64,000 nt of DNA from Molossus alvarezi. Lineage: Eukaryota > Chordata > Mammalia > Chiroptera > Molossidae. The translations under genes and the position numbers were made by a program. The stretch covers positions 57,653,596 through 57,717,595 of the forward strand of contig CM073889.1 in the NCBI GenBank assembly GCA_037176705.1, in the 5' to 3' direction. Positions 1-10,264 of this stretch are shown piece by piece. Below the pieces are notes generated by a model. The model was not told the origin of the DNA, made no database searches, and saw only the letters and a program-made list of their open reading frames with translations. Positions within the stretch are counted from its first letter, which is position 1. Every line of letters starts with the position of its first letter.

Positions 1-920
1 GATACATCTTAAGTTCTGTCCTGGAAACTTGGCTAAGTCAGATGCTAGTGCCCTGATGAACAAAGTTGGTGAATTCCTTCTAGTCCAAGTGAATTGTACC
101 TTTGTTCCTGTGGTGGGGTTTTCCCATTCGAAGGCAAACAGAGGCTAGCTGTGAAGTGCTTTTTGGAGGCAGAAGAAGGCATCCTTTAAGTCCAGGCATG
201 TGACCACCCTGCCCCAGAAGATATAAGTCCTAATAGACTGTTTGGGTTAGGCAGTGCTGAATACAATGTGATGACCGCCTCATTAATGGCCCTTAAGTCT
301 TGTACCAGGTGGTAGCCATTTGTCCTGAGGTTTTTTATGGGCAGCAGGGTGGGGTGTTCCATGGGGACTGGCATCACTTTAAAAGTCCCCATTTGAGTAG
401 TCAGTCTAGGTGAATCTGGGACCCTAGCCACTCTTCCTGCGGAACCATGTACTGGCATATTTTGACAGGTTGGGCTCAAGGCTTCAGGTCAATCAGTATC
501 AAGGTGTGGTTTTCAGCCAGACTAGGGGGCTTTTCTTCTGCCCAGACTGATGGGAATTTAGCCTCCAGTTCCAGGGCCACTGTTGGCTCATCAGACAGGG
601 AGATATACAACTTCCATTCTTCTTCTTGTGGTACCACCAAGGAAAGGATCATGGGAGCGGCCTTCTCTCCTAGGTGCAGTTGTGCCAATCCATTCAGAGC
701 AAAGGCTATTTCTGCACCCATCTTTTCCAGGAGGTCCCTCCCCAACAGTGGTCTGGGCAGTCTGGTACATACAGGAACTCATGAACCACCTTGTGGCCTC
801 CTAAGCGGCATTGCTGGGGGCCACAAAATGGTCTATGGGTTTGGGTTCCAGTAGCCCCCATGAAGGTAACTTTCTGCCTTGATAGGGGTGCCACCTTTTG
901 TGTCACCACAGAGTGTTAGG
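1..920. repeat. Inverted-repeat arm, near-identical to 15561-16480
   Basis: Base n here pairs with base 16481-n of the window, with no insertion or deletion over the whole block. By eye only about six or seven mismatches were seen, including one in the protease segment near 859 and one near 495. Beyond about 920 the two proviruses rapidly become much more different (clustered changes near 925-960, then indels). The arm covers the end of protease and the start of RT and continues off the left edge. Confidence 0.88.
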
Positions 921-1010
921 ATCCTGTGTCAATCATAAAGTCTACTGTTTGGCCCCTAACCTTCATTTTTACCATGGTCTGTGGCGGCCTAGTTGGACAG
1001 AGCTGTGTTA
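1..1010 (-). pseudogene. pol: ERV-A copy 1 protease / N-terminal reverse transcriptase remnant
   Basis: The minus strand encodes a retroviral aspartic protease segment (DTGS catalytic motif around 915-930) followed by the N-terminal part of RT with the conserved 'LVQDLRAIN' block (around 275-310). The protease has an in-frame TAA directly after the DTGS motif. A one-base loss around 740-750 shifts the frame at the protease C-terminus, and further stops and a frameshift follow in RT. The same lesions are present in copy 2, which is unusual for independent insertions. In life this region would give virion protease and polymerase; here it is non-functional. Confidence 0.88.
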
Positions 1011-2560
1011 TCCCTAGTCAGAGTCTATTTCTACCAGGCTGATCAGATAGGCCTTTGGTGGTTCTGGCCAGTAGTGACTTGATGGAGCAAAAATTCCTGA
1101 TTTTCCTTATTGACAATTAGGTCACTCATTTTTTCCAGTGTCCGAATTCCTTGCAGTAGGCACATTGGTCCATTCTCAGGGGCGTTTTTCTCCTTGGTTC
1201 TTTAGTTCCTCCTTGTTTCTGCTTCAGTCTCACTGGCGGGTTAGTTGTCCCAAGGCCACAGCCAGGAGAGCCACCTTCTCTTATTCTTTGGTCTACCTTT
1301 TTTCTGCCTCATTTTTGGCAGCTTGTTCTTGGTTTACAAAGACCTTGCTGGCTATTTCCAGTAATTCAGTGGCATTCCTCCCAGTGAATACTTCCAATTT
1401 TTGAAGTTTTTGTCTCATGTCAGCTTGTCCCTGTCCCACAAAGGCCGCATTGACCATGAGATTGTTTTCAGGGTCCTCTGAATCAAATGAACTGTAGACT
1501 TTAAAGGCCTCACATAGTCTCTCATAGAAGTCAGCCAGACTCTCCTTTGGTTTCTGTAAGACCTCAGAGGTCTTTGCCATGTTTGTGGGTTTCTTGACTC
1601 TAGCCTTCACTCCATGAAGAAAGGTGAGTCTGTATCTTTCTAGCCTGTTTCTTCCCTCCTCTGTATTTGGGTCCCAGCAGGGTTTCTCATCAGGCAAGGG
1701 TTTTCATGCCCAGGCTCTACATCTAGATGTCCAGTTGGCGCCTGCATCTGGAGCCACTTCCTGGCTTCTGTAGCAATCTGCCAGCATTCTTCTGTGTTGA
1801 ATAGAGTAAGTAAGAGTTGTCTACAGTTGACCCAGGTGGGGCAATGAGTCTGGAAGATGGATTCCAGAAGGTCTATCATCATTTGGTGTTTTTTGGAGTA
1901 TGGTGGCATATGGTGTTTCCAGTTAAGAAAGTCAGTAGTGGAGAGTGGCTGACAGTAAAAGACTGATTCTTCCTCTTATAGGGTTCTATTAGGGCCCATT
2001 CTCTGTGGATCCCTTGTCTCCCACAGTGGCAACATTGCCACTGGGGGGGGGGGGTTGGTCCCTGGGTCACTGACCTGGGACATCTTCCCACTGGCTCTGG
2101 TGACTCTGGCTCCAGTGATGCGTTGGCCGGTTTGGGACATGAGACAGATGGAGGTGGGCTCTTGGGCAGGTAAGTTTCCACATCCTCAGTTATCAAGGTG
2201 TATGGTCATGGCAGTGGAGGGCCTTTTCTGAATCCCTTTGAAATATAGGAGGCCACTTAATTCACTCTGAAGTCTTCTTTTCACCTTGTGCCATGAGGAT
2301 TTTACACTATCCCTGTCTAGTAACACAGAATTGGACCCAAGGAGGCCTGATTTGAACTATTTCCAACCATTAGTCTATGTAGGAAAATTGGTCTGGATGG
2401 CTGGGTCTTCCAGTAACTACTCTGTATACAGCCTGGACTGTGGGGACATCAAGGGTATCTTCAGAAAGCCATCCCATACCAAAAGTGGGCCATTTCAATT
2501 CACAGAGGGTGTGCAATTTTCCAAAGGTCAATTTAACCCCATAATTTTCTGAGAATCCTT
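1011..2560 (-). pseudogene. gag: ERV-A copy 1 gag remnant
   Basis: Minus-strand fragments resemble gammaretroviral Gag. A matrix-like segment lies around 2380-2530, a proline-rich linker (p12-like) around 1990-2200, and a capsid with an 'QTHCPTWVNCRQLL' block around 1800-1870. A capsid C-terminal part follows at 1293-1697, with the family's 'PTNMAK', 'SLADFYERL' and 'AAFVGQGQADMRQKLQKLE' blocks. A nucleocapsid zinc-knuckle remnant lies near 1100-1180. Several frameshifts separate these pieces. A run of about 13 G at 2042-2054 falls in the linker. Gag would form the virion core; nothing here is intact. Confidence 0.82.
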
Positions 2561-3131
2561 TTTTTGAAATTATTAAGCATATATTCCAGAACTGTGGGCT
2601 TCAAGGAATTTCCCCCCATAATGATGCTTGAGAGAATTAACTAACCCTCCCAATGATCAAGTTCGCTGGCAATGTCCCCAAGAACCTGATAATGCCCTTA
2701 GCTATATGAGGTCACCTCAGATTTTCAGGTTGTGATTCATGCAGGCTCTATAATAGGTCTTATTAGAGCATGGTCACTCACACACACAATCACACAGAAT
2801 TAATGACCTTACACCCAGAAATTCCCTGTCCTATGCGGTGACTGTGCCACCTGGAAGGTGATCAAGCTCCTCTTCCATCTTAGAGGTGGGCATGAACTCA
2901 GTCTGGGTCCCTGGAGATACTTACCAATCCAATGTCCTGGCAGGCTTTTCTGTCCTCCCTGGAGTTTGTTTGAGCACAGTGGGGGCCAACTACTGTTGGG
3001 CCCAGCAAGGGTCAAAGTCCAGTGAATTGACCATAGCATGCCATTCGTTCTGTCACAGGGGCACAGAAGTAGTGGCTATTCCCTGCTGGCTTCTGACAAT
3101 AGTGGCTCAAGGGGTCAGTGTGGCTATCAGC
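2561..3131 (-). other. ERV-A copy 1 leader between primer site and gag
   Basis: About 570 bp of untranslated leader is expected here between primer-binding site and gag. It aligns loosely with 13270-13950 of copy 2, but with many differences and indels. I see no conserved coding signal in it. Confidence 0.6.
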
Positions 3132-3149
3132 TTCCTGGCCAATGCACCA
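3132..3149 (-). promoter_or_regulatory. Primer-binding site, tRNA-Gly type
   Basis: Four bases after the LTR end the minus strand reads TGGTGCATTGGCCAGGAA. This is complementary to the 3' end of mammalian tRNA-Gly(GCC) as I recall it, with one mismatch. It lies where first-strand synthesis would be primed. The same site is present in copy 2. Confidence 0.75.
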
Positions 3150-3152
3150 AAA

Positions 3153-3453
3153 TGTTGTGGCAGAAATTTAGTCCGTGGGAAGTAACAGACAGCACACACT
3201 CAGAGGATTAGAAAATGACTGTTTAATTCACACCCATGCTGGGCCAGTGGAGTCATCTCCAAAGGTTGAGCCCCATGCCCAGGTTCCAACCACCTTTTAT
3301 ACATGATAAGCTTCTGAGTATTTGGAAACTTTATAGTTCCACTGTAGTTTAGTCAGTTGACTGATCTAACATGCAAGTGGGATTAAAGAAGCCAGGGGCA
3401 GGGTCTCTGCATTATGAGCTAAGGGGATTGTCTGCACCTGGCTTGCGTTCTCA
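3153..3453 (-). mobile_element. ERV-A copy 1 5' LTR
   Basis: A 301-bp LTR with TG...CA ends. On the minus strand it starts TGAGAACGCAAG and ends CTGCCACAACA. It matches the LTRs at 12950-13248 and 25129-25432 along its length, including the shared TATA-like block (ATGTATAAAAGG on the minus strand) and the ATTAAACAGTCATTTTCTAATC polyadenylation-region block. It is followed by the tRNA-Gly-type primer site, so it is a 5' LTR. Confidence 0.88.
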
Positions 3454-3491
3454 AGAACACTGCCATGTTCTTTCCTCTACCCTATTTCTAC
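3454..3491. other. Short host segment between two proviruses
   Basis: Thirty-eight bases separate the ERV-A LTR from ERV-B and end in CTAC, the left copy of the ERV-B target duplication (3488-3491). The same host segment continues after ERV-B at 9401. Confidence 0.7.
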
Positions 3492-3742
3492 TGTTATGAA
3501 AAAGACTCAGACAGAACACCAGAGGAAGCAAAGAGTTTTCTTTCTTTACACATGCAGACCCAGAGGAGGCAATCTCCAAATTTTGGACCTCAAGTTGTAA
3601 AGCATGCCTAGCTTTATTGTGGCTGGGCAGGGCATTTTTTGGTGCAAAAGTGGTAAGCAACTTACAGAAGCAGGAAGTGAAAGGGGTCATGTCATTTCTA
3701 AGATGGTGGCTTGGTTAAAATGGTGGTTTACTTCCTCTATCA
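3492..3742 (-). mobile_element. ERV-B 3' LTR
   Basis: The LTR starts TGATAGAGGAAG on the minus strand after a purine tract and ends CATAACA. It pairs with 9150-9400 at equal length. A minus-strand polyadenylation-type AATAAAGCTAGG block lies around 3607-3618. Confidence 0.9.
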
Positions 3743-3757
3743 TTCCCCCCCTTTTGA
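3743..3757 (-). promoter_or_regulatory. ERV-B polypurine tract
   Basis: On the minus strand CAAAAGGGGGGGAA precedes the 3' LTR directly, the expected plus-strand primer for retroviral DNA synthesis. Confidence 0.85.
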
Positions 3758-4475
3758 TGCTATTAGCTGCTATCGCATCCAATTGCATCATGATACAGAT
3801 CTCTATAATCGAGGTCTTCAGACCTTTGCAGGAGCTGATATCTGTACTGATACTGTTGGAGGGCAAGTATTTTGGTCATGGCCTGCCTGGTTACAGTGGA
3901 CTATGGTCCATATTATGAGGTACTCCAACAAACCTGTCTACCCAGGGGCCTATATGCCTGACACTTCTGACTCTGGTATCCAATAGTCTCTCCCAATTTC
4001 CCCGTCATGTATAATTTATTGTCCCAGACACATGTGGGAGGCCCAGCCTGGATGCTACCTGGGAGATAGCCTTGTAGGCATTCTACGGGCATAGCAGTGG
4101 CATATGTGAAGGGCGATGCAGGGAATCTATAGCTTTGTACTCCTGCAAGTCATATCCTTTCTGCAGGCTTGCTACATTTACATACATAAATTAAAGACTG
4201 GAAAGAGGAACCCCTCCAACCCACAGTGCTTGAATTGGGGCAAGGTCTGGTAAGCAAAGCATACTAAGTATCCAAAAGCACAGACAAGCCCAAGATATAT
4301 TCCCCTTAGAGCCATTTGCTCCCAGGTGTTTCATTTTGTTGGGGACACAGTCATCAGTCCAATTCCTAAGATTATAGCAAAACTTTCCACTGCAGTCAGG
4401 TACCATCCTGGGCACTTGGCCATTCCTCTGAGCCTCTGTCAATGCCTGGTTTCCTTTTCAGCTTCAGAGTAGGCA
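3758..4475 (-). pseudogene. env: ERV-B env remnant (heavily deleted)
   Basis: About 700 bp lie between the integrase end and the purine tract, where a full gamma-type env takes about 1.9 kb. A minus-strand open stretch at 4191-4442 has Cys-rich segments, Asn-X-Ser/Thr sites (NWT, NIS) and a hydrophobic run (WACLCFWILSML), consistent with part of a surface glycoprotein. No CX6CC transmembrane-subunit signature was seen, so most of that subunit seems lost. Assignment rests mainly on position. Confidence 0.5.
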
Positions 4476-4479
4476 ACCA

Positions 4480-5500
4480 TGGTGACTAGTCCTCTGGGTC
4501 CCTGTCTGTCCTCCTAGAATCCCCTGGATCTGTTGCCCTCTTGGCTTGGCTGTGATGGATCCAGGGGGTGATTCCTGCCACTTTTAGTGCAGTAAGGTGG
4601 GGTCCAGTCCATGTTGGTTGGAGGGGTTCCTCTTTCCAGTCTTTAATTTATACATAGTCACTTGGTTTATGTGAGTGGGCTGGCCCCCTTGTGGTAAGGG
4701 TCCTTAGCCTAATCTGGCCTGATGTAGCTGGCTAAATGTTTCCCCTAGCTTCTGGCGGTACTTAGTGTTCCCTGCTTCCCCTATAATCCAAAGCTCTCTT
4801 CTAGGTAGGGGTAGTATGGCTGGTGGCCTCCCATAAACTAACCCTGTGGCATTAGGGGCATTTTGTACCCTGAATAATACTAAGGTTAACAGGTCTGGCC
4901 AGGGCAGGTGGGTCTCCTGATGAAACTTTGCAAGGGTTTCTTAGAGTCCAGTTCATGTGTTCTACCTTTCCTGAGCTCTGAGGGTGATAGGTAGTATGTA
5001 GTTTCCAAGTAATTTTTAATTGTGTTGCTAGTTTCTGGAGCACTTTTGCAACAAACACTGGCCCGTTGTCACTGTCAATAGTCATAGGCAACCCAAAGCA
5101 GGGGATAATTTCCCTGAGGAGGGTCTTGACTATCTCTCTGTTTTTTTCTGTCCTGGTCAGGAAAGCTTCCACCCATCCAGAGAAAGTACAGACTAATACA
5201 AGTAAGTATTTGTTTCCCCGACTTGGCCTGATCTCAGTAAAATCAATCTGTAGGTCCTCAAAAGGCTGTTGCCCCTGTGTTGTATTTTGAGAAGTCTTTT
5301 TGGGTAACTTGCTGCATTGTTCCTGGCATAGGCCAGGCATTGATCTGCTGCCACTGCACATAGTCCAGACATGTTAGGGAAGTAGTAACACCTCCTGAGT
5401 AAGGCCTCTAGAGATGTTGTCCCTAGGTGTGTGAGGGCATGGCATTGCCTGACGAGATTGCTGGCCTGGTCTGGGGGTATGTAGAGCCGTTCACCTGGCA
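4480..5500 (-). pseudogene. pol: ERV-B integrase remnant
   Basis: The open frame at 4852-5361 (minus) covers the catalytic core. It has the first Asp in 'QIDFTE' (~5240), the second Asp in 'DSDNGPVF' (~5070) and the Glu in 'GKVEHMN' (~4965), so the DDE triad residues are all visible. The N-terminal zinc-binding part (5365-5500) and the C-terminal part (4480-4850) are in other frames or interrupted. Integrase would insert viral DNA into the host genome; this copy is broken. Confidence 0.9.
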
Positions 5501-5504
5501 GTTT

Positions 5505-6215
5505 TCATATGCTGGTGGGCGTTCGGAGGCAGTTTTCTTGTACGGCCCATTTCTGTTTCTCTGGGGTGTAGTCTGGCTGATTGAGGTTCAGTTCTAATAG
5601 GGTACCTTCTATGGCTGGGGTATTTGACGGGGCCTCCCTTTCTGTAGCTGCTGCCTTTGCTGCCTGATCTGCCCTTCTGTTCCCTTGGGCTACTTCTGTC
5701 TTTCTTTCTGGTGGCCCCTGCAATGCATTACTGCTACTCACTGAGGGGCCCAGACTACTTCTAGCAGTGGAAGTATTTCTGCCTTGTTTTTAATTTCCTT
5801 CCTCTCGGCTGTTAAGAGTCCTCTTTTTCGGTAGATTGCCCGATGGATATGTGTGGTGGAAAAGGCATACCGAGAGTCTGTGTAAATACTGACCCATTTT
5901 CTTCTGCTATTTCAAGCACCCTAGTTAATGCCCAGAATTCTGTCCTTTGGGCAGACAAGCCGGCCAGCAGGGGCTTTGTTTCAATTATTATCTCATTGTC
6001 CACAACAGCGTACCCAACCGTTCATTTCCCCTCAGTCGTGTAACTGCTCCCATCAGTGTAGGGCATTAAGTCTGGCTTGTCTAGAGGCTGGTCCCGCAGG
6101 TCTGGTCAGCTGGCATGCACGTCTTCAGTTGTCTTGAGGCAGTCGTGGTCTGGTCCTTCCAGCTCAGCAGGGAGGAACATAGCTGGGTTTATTCGCCAGA
6201 CAGTGCTGACTTTCA
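5505..6215 (-). pseudogene. pol: ERV-B RNase H remnant
   Basis: Two minus-strand open stretches, 5812-6003 and 5505-5741, contain '[19 protein letters not shown]' and 'GNRRADQAAKAAA', the conserved core and C-terminal Asp-containing blocks of retroviral RNase H. Stops and frameshifts separate them from each other and from RT. The role would be to degrade the RNA strand during reverse transcription. Confidence 0.85.
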
Positions 6216-6216
6216 C

Positions 6217-7560
6217 TCAGGGATTCTCATAGAGAAGTCCCTCGTACTGTGTCAGTCTCGGGTTGGAGAGCCATTTGTGTCCCTGTCCAGCCAGAAGGCT
6301 AGATACTGCATGGGGAACAAATATGTTGATCTGTTGCCCAAGTGTTAGTTTGTCTGCCTCCTGTAGGAGAGTGACAGCTGCAGCTATGGCCCTCAGGCAG
6401 GGCAGCCAGCCTGCTGCTACGTTGTCCAGATGCTTAGACAGGTATGCAACTGGCCTTTGCCTTGGTCCCATTGGTTGTGTAAAGACCCCTAATGCTATTT
6501 TCTCCTTTTCGTGAGTGTAGAGGTTGAAAGGCTGACCTGGGTCTGGCAGCCCTAGAGCCAGCGCATGCCCAGGATAATCTTTTATAGCCTGGAAGGCTTT
6601 CTCCTGTGCAGCTTCCCACAAGAGGACTGCTGTGTCTGGGCCTTTTAGCACTTGGTAAAGTGCTTTGGCTAATGCTGTATACCCTGGTATCTAGATTCAG
6701 CAGATCCTGGCCATGCTCAAGAACTCTCAAAGTTCCCTCCGTGTGGCTAAAGTTAGTAGGGCCATTATGACCTGCTTCCTTTCCTGCCCCAGGACCCATT
6801 TCCCTTGGGAAATGAAAAATCCCAGATATTTTACCCTGGCCTGGCATATCTGTGCTTTCTTCCATGAGGCCTGGTATCCTGCTTTTGTTAGCAATTCAAG
6901 GAGCTGGCAGGTACCCTCCCAGCACTGGTCTAATGTGGGGGTGACTAGTAGGAGATCATCTACATATTGTAGCTCCACTAGGTCTGTTTCTGTATCAGTA
7001 AATGGTTTTAAGTCTCTGGCCAGGGCCTCTCCAAAGACAGTGGGTGAATTTTTAAATTCTTGTGGCAATCTGGTCCACGTCAGTTGGGTCTTTGCTGCAG
7101 GGTGGGGGTCTTCCCATTCAAAAGCAAAGAGTAGTTGGCTCACCTTCGCATCCTTCAAGTTCAAACAGGTGAATCAAGCTACCTCCGGTGGGAGCTGGCT
7201 AAGGAGCATGTATGGGTTCAGTACCATGGGGTGCAGTGTGATTGTTGCCTCATTCACTGCTCACAGGTCCTGTACCAGCCTGTATTTGCTCCCATCTGGC
7301 TTCTTTACTGGCAGCAAGGGAGTGTTCCAGGGGGACTGGCATTGGACAAGTATACCTTCCCTCAGATGCTTCTGGATGACTTCTGTGATGCCTAGCCTGG
7401 CCTTCCTGGGGATGGGGTACTGGCGGATCTGCTTTGGTCTGGCTCTCGGCTTCAGTTCTATAATTATAGGTGGATGGTTCCCTGCCAATCCTGGCATGTT
7501 GTTTTCTGCTAAGACCTTTGGGTATCTCTTTTGAAAGTCAATCCCCCTTCCCTCTGTGGA
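6217..7560 (-). pseudogene. pol: ERV-B reverse transcriptase remnant
   Basis: Three minus-strand blocks in order. 7261-7497 is the RT N-terminus, with 'WNTPLLPVKKPDGSKYRLVQDL'-type fingers. 6727-7164 is the palm, with 'FAFEWEDP', 'LTWTRLPQEFKNSPT', the catalytic YVDD (~6958-6969) and 'VKYLGFFISQGK'. 6217-6651 is the thumb/connection, with 'RPVAYLSKHLD'. The polymerase motif itself is intact but the blocks are in different frames, so no full enzyme is encoded. The 273-residue plus-strand open frame over 6713-7534 is an antisense shadow. Confidence 0.92.
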
Positions 7561-7599
7561 CTCCTATTGGCCTTCTTCCCCTTTCTTATATAGTCGATA

Positions 7600-7890
7600 T
7601 TCTTTATCCTAGGGAATTAAGACTGCTATGAGGTGTGGGGTGCCAACTTGTAAGTGAGCCTCTCCTGATGGGCAAAAGGAAATCTGGGCTCCTAGCTTAG
7701 AAAGCAGGTTGTTTCCCAGGAGCGGAACCAAGCACTCTGGCATGTACAGGAATTCATGCTTTACCTGGTGGCCCCCGAGTTCTAAAGTTTGGACTTGACA
7801 AAACTGTCTGGGGCCACTAGGCTCTCCAGTGGTGCCATCCCCTTCAGGACCCAACAAATAAGAGTCCATCTGGCCCAATTTGTGGTGGGG
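7600..7890 (-). pseudogene. pol: ERV-B protease C-terminal remnant
   Basis: The minus-strand stretch 7609-7878 has 'LGGHQVKHEFLYMPECLVPLLGNNLLSKLGAQISF', which is the C-terminal half of a gamma-type protease running into the RT linker. The N-terminal half with the catalytic DTG is absent. It is joined directly to p12-like gag sequence, marking a large deletion near 7890. Confidence 0.85.
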
Positions 7891-8570
7891 CCTAGGTCTC
7901 CCTGAGAGGTATCTGGAGTGGCTGCCAATGCCAGTGCCTTGTCAAGACCAGGGGTGCTTCTGGGGCTGGTGAGACAGATGGTAGTGAAGTATCAATTTTA
8001 GGGGCTCAGGGGATCATCTCAGGCACATATGGTGGGGGTAAGTGGATGGGCAGTTTTTTCTCTGGGTCGCCTTTGAGAATGGGGGTCAACATACCTCCTT
8101 AGATTGAGCCACTAGGACATGGGCAGGGACTGTCCACATTTGGCAAGGTGAGGTCTTTTTCTTTGTTCCAGTTACCACTGCCAATTTCGGCTTCTGCCCA
8201 GCACAACGTTAGAGCCACTTTGGCATGTCCTGAGCTAGTTCCTGCCATCTATCTATGTAGATGTACTTGTCTGGGTGTCCTGGCCTCCCTGTTACTATCA
8301 GATGTGCTGCCTGTATGATTCCCAGGTTGAGGGTTCCCTCAGGGGGCCAGCCTACCCCAAAACTAGGTCGTTTGGTTGAACAGAAGGTTTTCAATTGGCT
8401 TGAGGTCATGCTCAGATCCTGGCCCCGGAACCAATCAAAATTCTGCAACATGCAGTCAAGCACTGTTGATGGGCCTCTTCCCATGGTTTCTCCTCCCATA
8501 ACAGTGCAGACGAGGGGTGGAGGTTTTTTGTTCGCCTGCCTGGCCACTCCCCTTGTGGGAATTTAGGTGC
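7891..8570 (-). pseudogene. gag: ERV-B gag remnant (matrix and proline-rich linker)
   Basis: The minus-strand frame 8209-8547 holds a gamma-type matrix domain, with 'KTFCSTKRPSFGVGWPPEGTLN' and 'GRPGHPDKYIYIDRWQEL'. After a stop, 7895-8205 reads as a proline-rich segment with 'PPPYVPE', a PPXY-type late-domain motif. Capsid and nucleocapsid, about 1 kb in relatives, are not present before the protease remnant. Confidence 0.85.
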
Positions 8571-9128
8571 CTCTTAGTTTTGGCAAGTCAGTACAAACCC
8601 CTGACTCGAATCAAGTTTGCAGGAAGGGACTGTGTCCCCTAGAACCTGATACTGCCCTGAGCCACATGAGGTCACCATGGTACCACAGGTTGGGGCCCAC
8701 TCAGACTTCATAGGCTTGCACCGGTGGAGCCACACAGACATTCACACTCACTCATGCACTGACATTCAGACGAGTTTAAACATTCCCTCCCATTAGGGCT
8801 TGCCCTACCTGATGGCCAGAAGGCCTGAAAGGTGATCAGTCTCTCCTTCCACCTCAAGAGTGGGCCTGTACTCAGGTTCTGGGTCCCTGGGGCATTCAGC
8901 GGTCCTGAAGCTGTGTAGTTCCTGAAGCTGGTCCTGTTCATTTCTCCAGGCAGCCCAGGTGGGGTGTGAACCTCACCAACAGCTGACCACAGAACCCAGA
9001 ATGGGCAGAAACCAAAAATGGGCAGGAACCCAAAGTGGCTGGGGTGCACACTTCCCTTCATCACAAGGCTCCATGAAGCACCAACGGGGCCACCTCACTG
9101 GTGGCAATCGTCTGCTCGTGTGGGTCAT
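8571..9128 (-). other. ERV-B leader
   Basis: This is untranslated leader between primer site and gag. A short imperfect tandem (GGGCAGAAACC / GGGCAGGAACC) lies at about 9003-9040. No coding signal seen. Confidence 0.55.
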
Positions 9129-9146
9129 TTCCCAGTCAGGGAACCA
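9129..9146 (-). promoter_or_regulatory. Primer-binding site, tRNA-Glu type
   Basis: The minus strand reads TGGTTCCCTGACTGGGAA just after the 5' LTR. It is complementary to the 3' end of tRNA-Glu as I recall it, with one mismatch. ERVs of the HERV-E type use the same tRNA. Confidence 0.8.
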
Positions 9147-9149
9147 AAA

Positions 9150-9400
9150 TGTTACAGAAAAGACTCAGACAGAACACCAGAGGAAGCAAAGACGTTCCTT
9201 TATTTATGGATGTGAACTCAGAGGAGGCAGTCTCCCAATTCTGGGCCCTGAGTTGTAGGGAGTGCTAGCTTTATAGTGGCTGGGTGGGACATTCTTTTGG
9301 TGTAAAAGTGGTAAGCAACTTACAGAAGCAGAAAGCGAAAGGGGTCATGTCATTTCTAAGATGGTGGCTCAATTAAAACGATGAGTTACTTCTTCTATTA
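9150..9400 (-). mobile_element. ERV-B 5' LTR
   Basis: The partner of 3492-3742, with the same length and the same block order. It is bordered by the tRNA-Glu-type primer site on one side and CTAC (9401-9404) on the other. Confidence 0.9.
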
Positions 9401-10264
9401 CTACCAGGCTCCAAACTATTCTTCTCATAAGTGGTCAGTCCTTCTTGCCCACTTAGTGTGTGTACACCAAAAGCACCCAGCTCTCCCTGCCCAGAAAATT
9501 TCTCACCAAGCAACAGGACAGCCTGAGGCGCTGAGGGCTTGCAGCCCTGCCTTCTTCCTGTGAGCCCAGGAAGCCAGCAGCTTGATGAGATGTTCACATC
9601 CATGTATCTTTCTGGAAGAGGCAGGGAGGAGAAGAAGTCAGGTGTGGAAAGGGAATAACCCTAAAGGTCTTCATGCTATATCTGGGCCTAAGGGTGGGGA
9701 TGGAGGTAGGAGCCAAGTTAGTCAAGGTGAATCCTACCCTCCTTCACACACCCTCAGTTCACTAGCCTTTACCCTGAAGTGATCAAGAGCAAGGCCTCTC
9801 CCTACCACCATTCACTGGCTCATAACCTGGGCAACAGACAGGCAGAGGGCCAAATTTCTATTGCCTATATCTTGAGAGACCCACAGAGCCAAACTGTAAC
9901 ACTTTCTAGTAGTGTGGTCCTGGCTGAGCCTCCATCTCTCCATCTGGGAGAGGGCAATACACTACCTCCTAAGGTTGGCCAAGGGACTCCCTGGATCCTG
10001 AGATGCTCAAGATCATCTCTGTCTCTTCTCTATCTTTGCTACAACCCTTTCTCCACCTCTCTCTTAGCTTGGTGAGAGGCTCTGTGCTGGACATGCCTTC
10101 TCTTCCCTTCTCTGAAATACCTGGGGGCTTGAACATAGGCTTCCTAGCACCTAAGTTGGCCTGGCTACACATGCAGCACTCAGCACCAGTGGAAGTCTGT
10201 GCGGTCTCACAGGCAGAAAGGGAGCAAGATGGCAGTGAAACCATGCAGCAGTAATCTGGGTCGG
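9401..10264. other. Unique intergenic DNA
   Basis: No recognisable gene, RNA or repeat. Only short chance open frames were seen, without domain signatures. Confidence 0.5.

Larger units (their letters stand above)
1..3453 (-). mobile_element. ERV-A copy 1: 5' part of a gammaretrovirus-like provirus
   Basis: Read on the minus strand this gives LTR (3153-3453), primer site, leader, gag, protease and the beginning of reverse transcriptase, and then runs off the left edge. The order and the recognisable capsid, protease and RT blocks are those of Class I (gamma-like) endogenous retroviruses. All frames are broken by stops and frameshifts, so it is a fossil. It is the same family as the plus-strand provirus at 12950-25432, and the two lie head to head. 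No 4-bp duplication can be tested because the other end is outside the window. Confidence 0.9.
3492..9400 (-). mobile_element. ERV-B: complete but internally deleted provirus
   Basis: Two 251-bp LTRs (3492-3742 and 9150-9400) bound a minus-strand order of LTR, primer site, gag (partial), protease (C-terminal part), RT, RNase H, integrase, env remnant, purine tract and LTR. The whole is flanked by the 4-bp duplication CTAC (3488-3491 and 9401-9404), so both insertion borders are exact. At 5.9 kb it is much shorter than a typical 8-9 kb provirus, because capsid, nucleocapsid, the protease active site and most of env are missing. By eye the two LTRs differ at roughly 15-17% of positions, so the insertion is old. 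Class I, gamma-like. Confidence 0.92.

Noticed and set aside
6713..7534. 273-codon plus-strand open frame
   Set aside because: Antisense to ERV-B reverse transcriptase, whose RT motifs are clear on the minus strand.
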